Shown piece after piece: positions 34,639 through 43,478 of a DNA stretch of 64,000 nucleotides; position 1 is the stretch's first letter, and each line of letters begins with the position of its first letter. The DNA lies in the NCBI RefSeq assembly GCF_019880545.1, contig NZ_JAINVW010000003.1, positions 558,001 to 622,000 of the forward strand. The letters are read 5' to 3'. A program made the position numbers and the translations under genes. Under the pieces are notes generated by a model that ran no database searches, was not told the origin of the DNA, and saw only the letters and a list, made by a program, of their open reading frames with translations. Origin of the DNA: Flagellimonas meishanensis (GTDB lineage Bacteria > Bacteroidota > Bacteroidia > Flavobacteriales > Flavobacteriaceae).

Positions 34639-35595
34639 ATGAACAAGAGCGCCATCCCAAGTGTCGATTTAAAGGATTTCATCTCTGGAGATCCGGAAAG
34701 AAAGGAAAAATTTGTAAAAGAGATAGGAGCCGCCTTTGAAGACATCGGTTTTGTGGCATTGAGCGGGCACTTTCTTTCAGATGAACTGGTGGAGCAGCTT
34801 TATGATGAGATCAAGAACTTTTTCCAATTGCCCCAGCACATCAAGGACAACTATGAGATCGAGGGCATTGGCGGGCAACGGGGCTATACCTCATTTGGCA
34901 AGGAACATGCCAAGGGACGAAAGGAAGGTGACCTCAAGGAGTTCTGGCATTTTGGGCAGTATGTGGAGAACGATCCAAAGCTGGATAGCGAGTATCCCGA
35001 CAATGTGGAGGTAACAGAGCTCCCAAATTTTAACGTTGTGGGGAAGGAAACATACAAGATGTTGGAAAAAACAGCCCAATACGTGCTTCGCGCACTTGCA
35101 CTGCATCTTGGTTTGGAGGAAATGTATTTTGACAAGTGGATAAAAAATGGAAACTCCATATTGCGGCCGATTCACTATCCGCCGATTACACAAGAACCCA
35201 AGAATGCGGTACGTGCAGCCGCCCATGGCGACATCAACTTGATAACCCTGCTGATGGGCGCCCACGGCAAAGGTTTACAGGTGCAAAACCACAAGGGTGA
35301 ATGGGTAGATGCCATAGCTGAAACCGACGAACTGATGATCAATGTGGGCGATATGTTGTCCCGTTTAACAAACAACAAACTGAAATCCACCATACACCAG
35401 GTGGTGAATCCCCCCAGGGAACTCTGGGGCACATCAAGATATTCCATCCCCTTCTTCATGCATCCCATTAGCGAAATGCCATTAAACTGCCTAGAAGATT
35501 GTGTTGACGAGGAACATCCCAAAGGTTTTGAAGACATCACCGCCGGGGAATATTTGAATGAAAGACTCATTGAACTGGGATTAATCAAAAAATAG
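34639..35595 (+). CDS. Isopenicillin N synthase-like 2-oxoglutarate/Fe(II) oxygenase
   Basis: A 318-aa cytoplasmic double-stranded beta-helix oxygenase. The N-terminal DIOX_N part (SVDLKDFISGDPERKEKF, FEDIGFVALSGH) is complete. Metal ligands are His196 and Asp198 (AAHGDINLITLL) and His253 (STIHQVVNP); Arg267-Tyr-Ser269 binds the 2-oxoglutarate carboxylate. Bacterial members are widespread and mostly uncharacterised; the penicillin pathway is not implied. Its stop is 2 bases before the SUI1-like gene, a coupling that raises the possibility of a target in translation. Confidence 0.9.
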   Translation: MNKSAIPSVDLKDFISGDPERKEKFVKEIGAAFEDIGFVALSGHFLSDELVEQLYDEIKNFFQLPQHIKDNYEIEGIGGQRGYTSFGKEHAKGRKEGDLKEFWHFGQYVENDPKLDSEYPDNVEVTELPNFNVVGKETYKMLEKTAQYVLRALALHLGLEEMYFDKWIKNGNSILRPIHYPPITQEPKNAVRAAAHGDINLITLLMGAHGKGLQVQNHKGEWVDAIAETDELMINVGDMLSRLTNNKLKSTIHQVVNPPRELWGTSRYSIPFFMHPISEMPLNCLEDCVDEEHPKGFEDITAGEYLNERLIELGLIKK

Positions 35596-35597
35596 GA

Positions 35598-35924
35598 ATG
35601 GATTTACAAGACCAACTGAGAAATCTATTTCCAGACCATGTGCCGAAAGAACAAGAGCAGGAAACCGCAAAGCCAGATTACTGGATGCAGGATGCACCGA
35701 TAATCTGCAAATACGAAAAACGAAAAGGGAAACCGGTAACGCTATTGGAGGGTTACACGGGAGCAGATAGCGACTTCAAAAAATTGACCAAGGACCTTCA
35801 AACACACCTGGGGGTTGGGGGTAGTTTTAAGAAAGATGTCATCTTGATCCAAGGGGATTATCGTGATAAAATAATGGACTTCCTTAAAGGCCAAGGCTTC
35901 TCCGTGAAGCGGGTCGGAGGTTAG
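35598..35924 (+). CDS. eIF1/SUI1-like translation factor (YciH family)
   Basis: A 108-aa protein, the same length as E. coli YciH. The SUI1 fold is recognisable in the C-terminal 70 residues: KGKPVTLLEGYTGADSDFKK, LKKDLQTHLGVGGSFKKD-like core (QTHLGVGGSFKKDVILIQGD) and YRDKIMDFLKGQGFSVKRVGG at the end. YciH-type proteins influence start-site fidelity in bacteria. Start ATG at 35598 preceded by AGGA. Confidence 0.9.
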   Translation: MDLQDQLRNLFPDHVPKEQEQETAKPDYWMQDAPIICKYEKRKGKPVTLLEGYTGADSDFKKLTKDLQTHLGVGGSFKKDVILIQGDYRDKIMDFLKGQGFSVKRVGG

Positions 35925-36056
35925 GAATCGGTTCCATTTCATGCTTTCTGAGTGTTAAATTTGGATGTTGAAAATCAATGTTTTAGGAAAAAATTTTTCT
36001 GTTCTTTATATAAATCTTACTTTTAATACTTCTAACCAACATAATCCTAACTGAAA

Positions 36057-36989
36057 ATGAAATCACTGTTGCATATAACCAACGGGGACGCTTTCACTTC
36101 CAGGCTGCAATCACTTAAAATAAAAGGAGATATCATTACGTGGCGGGAAATGCTCTGTGAAGGCAAGACCCTTTGTGCAGTGGGAAGTGAATCATTTTGG
36201 AAAACCCGATTTGAGTTCTTGAACAAGAACTATAAAATTTCCAAATCCTGGTTTGTTGAAAAAACCCTAAAGGAATATCGGTCGCTTTGCAATCATAAAC
36301 AACAAGACCAGATTGTGCTTTGGTTTGAATATGACCTATTTTGTCAAATCAATATGTTGGCCGTGCTGAGTTGGTTAAAAACGCATAGGAGACACGCTGA
36401 AATATCGCTAATCTGCAGTGGAAATGAAGAAGGGGGCGATACCCTGTACGGCCTCAATGAGCTCAGTGATGAGAAATTGTTGAAACTATACGAAAAACGT
36501 ACCTTGTTGAGCCAAGATGATATCGAGTTCGCGGATTATGTGTGGCAACTGTACTGTAGTGACAATCCCATAAGGCTGGAAAACATCATTTCGAACACCG
36601 ATTTTTCATTTGAATATCTGTCGGATGCCTTAAAGACCCATTTGAGACGTTTTCCCACCATTAAAAATGGACTCAATGAATTGGAGAATCGAGTCTTGGA
36701 AACCGTAGAGTTACAAAAACCAAGCTCCAAAAAGGAATTGCTCGGGCAGTTGGTAGGAAACCAAGGGTATTATGGATTTGGAGATACCCAGTACGAGCGC
36801 ATCATCACCTCACTAAAGCCGCTTTTCAACTCCTTCAATCCTGTAAAGCTTACCAAAAAAGGCAGGGAAGTACTCAAAAATCAAACAAATTACTATTCCC
36901 AAATACGTGACAATCAATTATATTTGGGAGGTTCTTTAAAGTATAACTTTTTATATAATTCAGATACTGGCCGCATTCTAAAACTCTAA
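36057..36989 (+). CDS. DUF1835 domain protein
   Basis: A 310-aa cytoplasmic protein with the DUF1835 N-terminus (SLLHITNGDAFTSRL, GDIITWREMLCEG) and DUF3658-like C-terminal half. The family is common in Bacteroidota and Firmicutes with no assigned function; its first part resembles a small Rossmann-type fold. A -7 like TACTTTTA lies at 36018-36025. It begins a probable operon with the nucleoside phosphorylase (4-base gap) and the binding protein. Confidence 0.8.
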   Translation: MKSLLHITNGDAFTSRLQSLKIKGDIITWREMLCEGKTLCAVGSESFWKTRFEFLNKNYKISKSWFVEKTLKEYRSLCNHKQQDQIVLWFEYDLFCQINMLAVLSWLKTHRRHAEISLICSGNEEGGDTLYGLNELSDEKLLKLYEKRTLLSQDDIEFADYVWQLYCSDNPIRLENIISNTDFSFEYLSDALKTHLRRFPTIKNGLNELENRVLETVELQKPSSKKELLGQLVGNQGYYGFGDTQYERIITSLKPLFNSFNPVKLTKKGREVLKNQTNYYSQIRDNQLYLGGSLKYNFLYNSDTGRILKL

Positions 36990-36993
36990 ATTG

Positions 36994-37866
36994 ATGGCGC
37001 AATTCGGTAATTCTGAATTAATCCTTAATCCGGATGGGAGTATTTATCATCTTAATCTTAAGCCTGAGGACATTGCTACTACCGTCATCACCGTTGGAGA
37101 CCAAGGCAGGGTAAGCCAAGTAAGTCAATACTTTGATTCCATCGAAATCAAGAAGGGCAAGCGGGAATTCATTACACATACTGGATATTTTAAGGGAAAA
37201 AGGATTACTGTAATTTCCACCGGCATTGGAACGGACAATATCGACATCGTTTTTAATGAAATGGATGCCTTGGTCAACATAGATTTTGAAACAAGGGCGG
37301 AAAAAAAAGAAAAAATACAACTGAGTATTATACGGGTTGGTACATCGGGCGCTATACAACCTGACATACCAGTGGATTCATTTCTTTTAAGCAAATCTGC
37401 CATTGGCATGGATGGTCTGATGCACTTCTATGACAGTGGACACGTAAGAAATAAACACCTTGAGGAAAGCCTGCACAGTCATTTGCGCTGGGAATCTTAT
37501 GATATAAAGCCGTATGCAGTGGATTCGGACGAAAGTTTGGTTTCCCATTTTACATCAAATCGTATACGATATGGCATAACAATAACGAATTCAGGGTTTT
37601 ATGGTCCGCAGGGAAGAACACTGAGACTGGCCCCAAGAATCACTGATTTCAATACCACTCTGGCATCATTTCGGCATGAAAATCTTGAGATTACCAACCA
37701 TGAAATGGAAACGGCGGGCATGTATGGCCTGGCCAAAATGCATGGACACAGGGCCGTTTCGCTGAACGCCATTCTTGCCAATAGAGCCACAGGGGAATTT
37801 TCAAAACAAGGTTTCAAGACCATCGACAACCTGATACAATTTACCCTCGAAAAGCTTACTTCCTGA
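36994..37866 (+). CDS. Nucleoside phosphorylase (uridine phosphorylase-like)
   Basis: A 290-aa NP-I family protein. Seen: ATTVITVGDQGRVSQVS at the phosphate/ribose site, ITVISTGIGTDNIDIVFNEM, IIRVGTSGAIQPDI and the C-terminal TNHEMETAGMYGLAKMHG with the ribose-binding Glu (EMET). It phosphorolyses a pyrimidine or purine nucleoside. The ATG at 36994 is used; a TTG codon one position earlier is unlikely. The stop is directly followed by the next ATG. Confidence 0.9.
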   Translation: MAQFGNSELILNPDGSIYHLNLKPEDIATTVITVGDQGRVSQVSQYFDSIEIKKGKREFITHTGYFKGKRITVISTGIGTDNIDIVFNEMDALVNIDFETRAEKKEKIQLSIIRVGTSGAIQPDIPVDSFLLSKSAIGMDGLMHFYDSGHVRNKHLEESLHSHLRWESYDIKPYAVDSDESLVSHFTSNRIRYGITITNSGFYGPQGRTLRLAPRITDFNTTLASFRHENLEITNHEMETAGMYGLAKMHGHRAVSLNAILANRATGEFSKQGFKTIDNLIQFTLEKLTS

Positions 37867-38718
37867 ATGAAAACGGTGAGGATAATCGGAGTACCCGAAC
37901 ACTTCAACCTTCCCTGGCATTTGGCCATGGAGGAAGGAGCCTTTGAAGACCGCGGCATCGAACTTCAATGGAGTGATGTGCCCGAGGGCACGGGTAAAAT
38001 GGTCCAAATGTTGCAAGAGGACCAAACTGATCTGGCCATCATTCTCACGGAGGGAATCATAAAAAGTATTTCACAGGGCAATCCGAGCAAAATTGTCCAG
38101 CAATATGTTGCTTCCCCCCTGCTTTGGGGAATCCATGTTGCAGCAGAAAGCAAAAGAGAGAGTGTTACGGAATTGGAGCCTGACCCGGTTGCGATCAGTC
38201 GCATGGGAAGTGGCAGCCATCTTATGGCCGTGGTACATGCGCAGAATAGAGATTGGGACACCACAAGACTGCATTTTGAAATAGTGCACAATCTGGAAGG
38301 GGCCATAACGCGGTTAAGCAAGGGGTCCAATGCATATTTTATGTGGGAACACTATACCACAAAGCCTTGGGTGGACAAAGGTGTTTTTAAAAGATTGGGG
38401 GACTGTCCCACCCCTTGGCCCTGTTTCGTGATAGCCGCAACCGACAAATTCTTGTCCGAGCATCAAAACCTGTTGAAACCTATCTTGCAAACCATCAATA
38501 CCTATACCTTTGAGTTCAAACAGATTCCCAGTATCGACAGGACCTTGGCCAATCGGTACGGACAAAAATTGGAGGACATCCAAGAATGGTTGGGAACAAC
38601 AACCTGGGGACAACAACAACTTTCCAAAGACACGTTGAACGAAGTTCAGGAGCGTCTGCAAAGCCTTCAACTTGTGGATGGCATAAAAAAGCCTGAGATA
38701 TTTCTTTACCACTGGTGA
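37867..38718 (+). CDS. NMT1/THI5-like substrate-binding domain protein without signal peptide
   Basis: A 283-aa protein with the NMT1/ABC-type binding fold: VRIIGVPEHFNLPWHLAMEE at the start, GTGKMVQMLQEDQTDLAIIL and RMGSGSHLMAVVHA for the ligand loops. Binding proteins of this family are normally exported, but there is no signal peptide or lipobox here, so it must be cytoplasmic. No permease or ATPase is nearby. It starts immediately after the phosphorylase stop (no gap), suggesting it binds a nucleobase, nucleoside breakdown product or pyrimidine-like compound. Confidence 0.75.
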   Translation: MKTVRIIGVPEHFNLPWHLAMEEGAFEDRGIELQWSDVPEGTGKMVQMLQEDQTDLAIILTEGIIKSISQGNPSKIVQQYVASPLLWGIHVAAESKRESVTELEPDPVAISRMGSGSHLMAVVHAQNRDWDTTRLHFEIVHNLEGAITRLSKGSNAYFMWEHYTTKPWVDKGVFKRLGDCPTPWPCFVIAATDKFLSEHQNLLKPILQTINTYTFEFKQIPSIDRTLANRYGQKLEDIQEWLGTTTWGQQQLSKDTLNEVQERLQSLQLVDGIKKPEIFLYHW

Positions 38719-38730
38719 TTTATGATGCTC

Positions 38731-39396
38731 TCACCACACAACAGCCTGTTTGCCCATCTGTGAAAGCAATTGGTTGGTTTTGCTGAAATGCTTGTTGCCA
38801 AACCAAAGTCCCCGATTCGCACTCAAGGGTGATGGATGTCCCGAAGTAAGGATATGATGCCTGCGTTTGTCAATTAAAGTGGCCTTCTTTTTGGCAAATC
38901 CGCCCCAAAGCAAGAAAACAACCCCTTCAAGCTCGCTGGAAACGGTTTTGATAACGGCATCGGTAAAATGCTCCCATCCTTTATTTTGATGGCTTCCCGC
39001 TTGATGGGCACGAACGGTCAATGTGGCATTCAACAAAAGTACTCCTTGGTCTGCCCAGCGTTCCAAATTGCCACTCTTTGGATAAGGTTTTTCCACATCC
39101 ACTTTAATTTCCTTAAAAATATTGACCAGGGATGGCGGATGCGGAATGCCATCCTTCACCGAAAAACACAGCCCATTCGCCTGATTTGGGCCGTGGTAAG
39201 GGTCCTGTCCAATAATGACCACCTTGGTTTCCTGGAAAGGGCAATGGTCAAAAGCCGCAAAAATATCCTTGCCCTTCGGGTAACAGGTGTATTGGGTATA
39301 TTCCCGTTTCACAAACTGGGCCAATTCCTGAAAATAAGGCTGCTCAAACTCTTGTTTTAAATGTGCTTTCCAACTAGGCTCAATATTCACATCCAT
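38731..39396 (-). CDS. ung: Uracil-DNA glycosylase, family 1
   Basis: A 221-aa enzyme with all family-1 motifs: the water-activating loop VIIGQDPYHGPNQA, PPSLVNIFKEI, and the C-terminal HPSPLSANRGLWFGNKHFS minor-groove loop with the catalytic His. It excises uracil from DNA. Converges with the substrate-binding gene and diverges from MutS2. Confidence 0.97.
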   Translation of the reverse strand: MDVNIEPSWKAHLKQEFEQPYFQELAQFVKREYTQYTCYPKGKDIFAAFDHCPFQETKVVIIGQDPYHGPNQANGLCFSVKDGIPHPPSLVNIFKEIKVDVEKPYPKSGNLERWADQGVLLLNATLTVRAHQAGSHQNKGWEHFTDAVIKTVSSELEGVVFLLWGGFAKKKATLIDKRRHHILTSGHPSPLSANRGLWFGNKHFSKTNQLLSQMGKQAVVW

Positions 39397-39488
39397 TTGT
39401 TAATGTACTTTCTTTAATGGCGAACTTATGTCAACAATAATCGATGGTAAACATACAAAAGACAAAAATTCTTTTCCGGTCAAAGTCC

Positions 39489-39496
39489 TATCTTTG
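39489..39496 (+). promoter_or_regulatory. -7 element TATCTTTG for mutS2
   Basis: A perfect TAnnTTTG lies 18 bases upstream of the ATG at 39515, placing the transcription start near 39503. This rules out the longer open frame from 39428 as the translated start. No convincing -33 TTG is seen. Confidence 0.55.
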
Positions 39497-39514
39497 TCCA
39501 GCTTTTATCAAAGA

Positions 39515-41686
39515 ATGCACGCCATACATCCAAAAACGCTGGAAGATTTAGAGTTTCCCACGGTATTACAACAAGTGGCCGCACGCTGCAACACCGAATT
39601 GGGCAAGGAAGGCGCATTCAAAATTGAACCTATTTCGGAAAAGGGACATCTCCTTCAGCTATTGGAACAGACCTCTGAATATCTGGCTTCCTTTACCAAT
39701 GAAAATCGCATTCCCAATCACGGATTTGACACCATCAATGCGGAACTACGGCTTTTGAAGGTTGAAAATACCACGTTGGAGGTAAGTGGATTTCGAAGAA
39801 TAGCCACCATCTGCAATACAGTATCGGTTCACAAGAAATTCCTGAAAAAATTCAAGGAATACTATCCCCGGCTTTTTGAATTTTCGGAGAACTGGGAGGA
39901 GAACAAATCCATTTCCGAAGAAATAGGGCTTATAATTGACAAGTTTGCTGAGGTACGTGATGATGCTTCGACGGATTTAAAACATATCCGGAGGCAAATC
40001 AACGAGGTGCGCGGCAAGATCAACCAAAGCTTCAATGCCGCTTTGCAGCGATATCAAGCATCCGACTTTTTGGACGAGATTCGGGAGTCGGTTGTAGAAA
40101 ATAGACGGGTTTTGGCGGTGAAGGCCATGCATCGCAGAAAAGTGAAGGGAACGGTGATGGGATCTTCCAAGACCGGTAGCATAGTTTATATAGTGCCGGA
40201 ATCCACCTTGAACCATACCCGGGACCTGAACAACCTGGAATATGATGAAAAAGAGGAAATACAGCGTATCCTAAAAGCGTTGACAGACTTTATTCGTCCC
40301 CAAGCAACCTTATTGGCAGGCTATCAGGACTATTTGACGCACATCGACATCACGGCGGCCAAGGCCAAGTATGCCTCTGAAATGAATGCCATCTTGCCCG
40401 AAATCAACACTAAAAAAAAGCTGGTGCTTAAAGATGCCTTCCATCCCCTGCTCTATCTGTCGAACAAATCCAAAAGGGAAAAAACATGGCCCCAAACCAT
40501 TGAACTGCATCCTGAAAATCGGATTATTGTTATTTCGGGACCCAATGCTGGTGGAAAAAGCATCACCCTAAAGACCATAGGTCTTTTACAAGTGATGTTG
40601 CAGAGTGGCCTTTTGATACCGGTGCACGAACGTAGTTCCGTTTGTTTGTTCCATACCATTTTAACGGATATTGGCGACAACCAATCCATTGAAAACCATT
40701 TGAGCACCTATAGCTATAGGCTCAAAAACATGAATGCCTTCTTGAAGAAATGTGATGACAGGACCTTGTTTTTGATCGATGAATTTGGAACCGGTTCCGA
40801 TCCCGAACTGGGCGGTGCTCTGGCAGAGGCATTCTTGGAAGTATTCTATGAACGGGAAGCCTTTGGCGTTATCACCACGCACTACGCCAATCTCAAGGCC
40901 TTGGCCGATGAACTGCCCCACGCCACCAATGCCAACATGCGATTCAATTCAAAAACCTTGGAGCCCACTTTTCAACTGGTGTTGGGCGAAGCGGGAAGCT
41001 CCTTTACCTTTGAAGTGGCCCAGAAAAATGGAATCCCCTATTCCCTGATCAATAAGGCAAAGAAGAAAATTGAACGGGGCAAGGTCCGCTTTGATGCCAC
41101 TATCGCCAAACTGCAAAAAGAACGGAACAAAATGGTCCAAACCGGTTCCCGGCTACAAGAAAAAGAAATCAAAGCCCGGGAAGAAGCCGAACGTTTGGAA
41201 AAGCTAAATGCCAAAATAAAGAACAAGCTGGAAAACTATCAGGAGCTTTATGATCATAACCAGCGAATGATCCAACTGGGCAATAAACTAAACACAGCCG
41301 CGGAACAATACTTTCTCGATAATAAAAAAAGGCCTTTGATCTCCGAATTGCTGCGAATTGTGGAGACCGAGAACAGTAAACGGAAGAAAACGACCGCAAA
41401 GCAAGTAAAGGCCGAGCGGGAGCAAAAGAAACAAGTATCCCAAGAACTGGAGAAGAAAATAGTACAGGTTAGGGAAGAGAAAAAAATTGAAAAAAAGAAA
41501 GTCATCCAACAGGAAAAGAACATGCCGAGGCCTATTTTTAAGGTGGGAGATCGGGTGCGCCTTCAAGATGGCAAGGCCGTTGGCAGTATTGACACTTTGG
41601 AAAAGGGAAAAGCCGTTGTGAACTATGGCATGTTTACCACCAATGTGAGTGTGGATCAGTTGGAACTTGTGGAAGCTAAAAAATAA
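39515..41686 (+). CDS. mutS2: MutS2-type DNA-binding ATPase lacking a Smr domain
   Basis: A 723-aa MutS-family protein with core, lever and clamp regions (LKHIRRQINEVRGKINQSF) and ATPase domain: Walker A SGPNAGGKSITLKTIG near residue 345, Walker B RTLFLIDEFGTGSDPELGG and a following THYANLKAL. A long Lys/Glu-rich coiled coil covers about 540-680, followed by a small KOW-like domain (VGDRVRLQDGKAVGSI). The endonuclease Smr domain that ends typical MutS2 is missing, as seen in other Bacteroidota. MutS2 acts on branched DNA or stalled ribosomes rather than mismatches. Start set by the promoter at 39489. Confidence 0.9.
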   Translation: MHAIHPKTLEDLEFPTVLQQVAARCNTELGKEGAFKIEPISEKGHLLQLLEQTSEYLASFTNENRIPNHGFDTINAELRLLKVENTTLEVSGFRRIATICNTVSVHKKFLKKFKEYYPRLFEFSENWEENKSISEEIGLIIDKFAEVRDDASTDLKHIRRQINEVRGKINQSFNAALQRYQASDFLDEIRESVVENRRVLAVKAMHRRKVKGTVMGSSKTGSIVYIVPESTLNHTRDLNNLEYDEKEEIQRILKALTDFIRPQATLLAGYQDYLTHIDITAAKAKYASEMNAILPEINTKKKLVLKDAFHPLLYLSNKSKREKTWPQTIELHPENRIIVISGPNAGGKSITLKTIGLLQVMLQSGLLIPVHERSSVCLFHTILTDIGDNQSIENHLSTYSYRLKNMNAFLKKCDDRTLFLIDEFGTGSDPELGGALAEAFLEVFYEREAFGVITTHYANLKALADELPHATNANMRFNSKTLEPTFQLVLGEAGSSFTFEVAQKNGIPYSLINKAKKKIERGKVRFDATIAKLQKERNKMVQTGSRLQEKEIKAREEAERLEKLNAKIKNKLENYQELYDHNQRMIQLGNKLNTAAEQYFLDNKKRPLISELLRIVETENSKRKKTTAKQVKAEREQKKQVSQELEKKIVQVREEKKIEKKKVIQQEKNMPRPIFKVGDRVRLQDGKAVGSIDTLEKGKAVVNYGMFTTNVSVDQLELVEAKK

Positions 41687-41696
41687 ATTCCGTGTC

Positions 41697-41748
41697 ATTC
41701 CGCACTTGATGCGGAATCCACAAAAAAGATTCCCGCCTCCGGGGGAAT
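41697..41748. repeat. Pair of intergenic hairpins of GTCATTCC type
   Basis: ATTCCGCA-CTTGA-TGCGGAAT (41697-41717, 8-bp arms) is followed 11 bases later by ATTCCC...GGGAAT (41729-41748). The GTCATTCC/GGAATCC style is that of short dispersed intergenic repeats in many bacteria. It sits just after mutS2 and could also end its transcript. Other copies cannot be checked here. Confidence 0.5.
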
Positions 41749-41810
41749 AAAAATAACAGCCGGCATCAAGTTGTTGAACCCAACCTGAGCGGCCGACTGT
41801 CGACACTATA

Positions 41811-43409
41811 TTAGTTACAGCTAATTGGCGTAAGGAAAATTTGAAGGATAAAATTATTAGTCACTTCAAAACACTTTTGACTACTGATATAGTTATAGGA
41901 AATCGGGTCACCCAAGGCTCGCCATACAAAGGCATCTTGGAATTGGAACTCTACCTCCACATCGTGCGAACCATCCGGCGGGCTCTTAATGGAACGTTGA
42001 CCGTTATTGACCGTATTATATCCGCCAATAACAGTATTGTTCGTACCAGCCGTCTTGTATACAAATCGATAGCGTACATCAAATATGGAGTTGTTGTCCA
42101 CATCTACACTTTCGTGGTCGTAGTTGAAGGTTTGGCAACTTTCAATTTGATAGTCGGTAGTGTATCCCATTTTGGCCAAGGTGTTATCTTTTAGATACCT
42201 AATGGTGTAGGCAATCGGAACACCGGGATTATCTCTACTATAAACGGCATTTTCTCCAGTAATCACACTATTTAAAGAACCGAATCCGGAATCGATATCG
42301 GCAAGATTGATGGCTTCTGAAGCGGCTTCCGCATTCCCACCAATGGTAACGACGGTTACACTTGACGTCTTTAGGATTTCGTCATAGGTGGAATTAACGG
42401 TTCCCACTCCACTAACACCGCCGGCGTATTCCAAAACAGCATCCAAACTAATGGAAGTGTCGGTATTGGTGGTTTCCATTCTTACCATTATAATTCTACC
42501 ATACGATACTGAACTTACGTAGGCTGGAGGAGTGTCGGAACCTATGGCATTTTGGACTTGCGAATTCGTCACATCTGGTCCAAAAACACTTCCTGGCGAG
42601 CTTGGGGTGTCCATGGTGACGGTGTAAAAAACTTGCTTGAACACCAATCCTGCGTAACGTTTTTCCGTAGTGCTCTCATAATCAAATTGAGAGGCAAGCG
42701 AACCTGTGGCCCACTCCACATTCAATCCTACATCCAAACTGAATTGTTTGGAACTGTATGAGGTGGAAGCTTGGTATGAGGAGTTGGATGCATTAACGTA
42801 GCCTTCCTGATAGGCATTCGCGTTCCACCACTCCAGGGCATCATCAATACCCGATTGCACCAATGAATTGGTGGGATTATCCACAGTAATGTTGCCTTGA
42901 CTCCCAATACCAGGCAGGTCAAGACGGAGCGTCACGGGTGCTCTTCCCAAAGTCAACGGGTCTGGTGCGCCATCTAGCATTCCCTGATTACCTACGACCA
43001 AGGCTCCAGGGAACACCACCCCATTCGTGGGCCTCAATATAGCTACGTCGTCAAAGTTGGAATCCAAAGAATATTCTTGGGTCCGACATTCAAACAATCT
43101 ACCCTGGGTCGGCCCGGTGTTGATAGTATTGTCGTTATTAAGTGTACGCTCCGAAGCTGCACCCCCTGTGTCTTTCACATTCAGTAGCTCATCAGCGTTG
43201 TAGTTAAGGTTGGCTATAGTACTATTTATTGCCTCAAGATCATCATTGGTGCCTCCCCCATTATTCCCACCATTGTTTCCGCCATTATTATCCCCATTCT
43301 CTATAGGAGGTTCGGGGCTTTCATCCTTGCTACAAGAAACAGCAAGGCAAAGGGTAAAAATCATGGCCATTGAAGACCAATTTCTGAGGTTGTGTGTGAT
43401 TGTTTTCAT
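41811..43409 (-). CDS. Cholesterol-dependent-cytolysin-like lipoprotein (thiol-activated cytolysin family)
   Basis: A 532-aa lipoprotein: signal peptide with lipobox LAVSC26, then a Gly/Asn-rich linker (about 38-56). The rest follows the thiol-activated cytolysin order: VVFPGALVVGNQ at 131-142, LGRAPVTLRLDLPG at 154-167, AYVSSVSYGRIIMVRMETT at 296-314, TVVTIGGNAEA at 353-363, then IRYLKDNTLAKMGYTTDY and a domain-4-like end. The cholesterol-binding undecapeptide (ECTGLAWEWWR in perfringolysin) is not present; FVWRALGDP stands there instead. CDC-like proteins of Bacteroidota form pores, some as two-component long/short pairs; no partner lies in this window. Preceded by tandem -7 boxes and an ordered repeat region, facing a TPR/HTH regulator. 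Confidence 0.9.
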   Translation of the reverse strand: MKTITHNLRNWSSMAMIFTLCLAVSCSKDESPEPPIENGDNNGGNNGGNNGGGTNDDLEAINSTIANLNYNADELLNVKDTGGAASERTLNNDNTINTGPTQGRLFECRTQEYSLDSNFDDVAILRPTNGVVFPGALVVGNQGMLDGAPDPLTLGRAPVTLRLDLPGIGSQGNITVDNPTNSLVQSGIDDALEWWNANAYQEGYVNASNSSYQASTSYSSKQFSLDVGLNVEWATGSLASQFDYESTTEKRYAGLVFKQVFYTVTMDTPSSPGSVFGPDVTNSQVQNAIGSDTPPAYVSSVSYGRIIMVRMETTNTDTSISLDAVLEYAGGVSGVGTVNSTYDEILKTSSVTVVTIGGNAEAASEAINLADIDSGFGSLNSVITGENAVYSRDNPGVPIAYTIRYLKDNTLAKMGYTTDYQIESCQTFNYDHESVDVDNNSIFDVRYRFVYKTAGTNNTVIGGYNTVNNGQRSIKSPPDGSHDVEVEFQFQDAFVWRALGDPISYNYISSQKCFEVTNNFILQIFLTPISCN

Positions 43410-43438
43410 AATTGTCTGGTTTTAAGGATTCAACATGC

Positions 43439-43469
43439 CAAACCTAAACGAGAAAGTGAGCCAAACCTA
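43439..43469 (-). promoter_or_regulatory. Tandem -7 elements within an 11-nt direct repeat
   Basis: GCCAAACCTAA occurs at 43437-43447 and 43460-43470. Read on the minus strand each copy contains TAGGTTTG, a match to TAnnTTTG (43446-43439 and 43469-43462). The proximal copy would start transcription near 43432, about 23 bases before the cytolysin ATG. No good -33 TTG pairs with either. Confidence 0.5.
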
Positions 43470-43478
43470 ATATTCGGC

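Noticed and set aside
41288..41806. A 172-codon minus-strand frame overlapping the end of mutS2
   Set aside because: The Phe/Leu-rich translation is the shadow of the Lys/Glu-rich coiled coil of MutS2.
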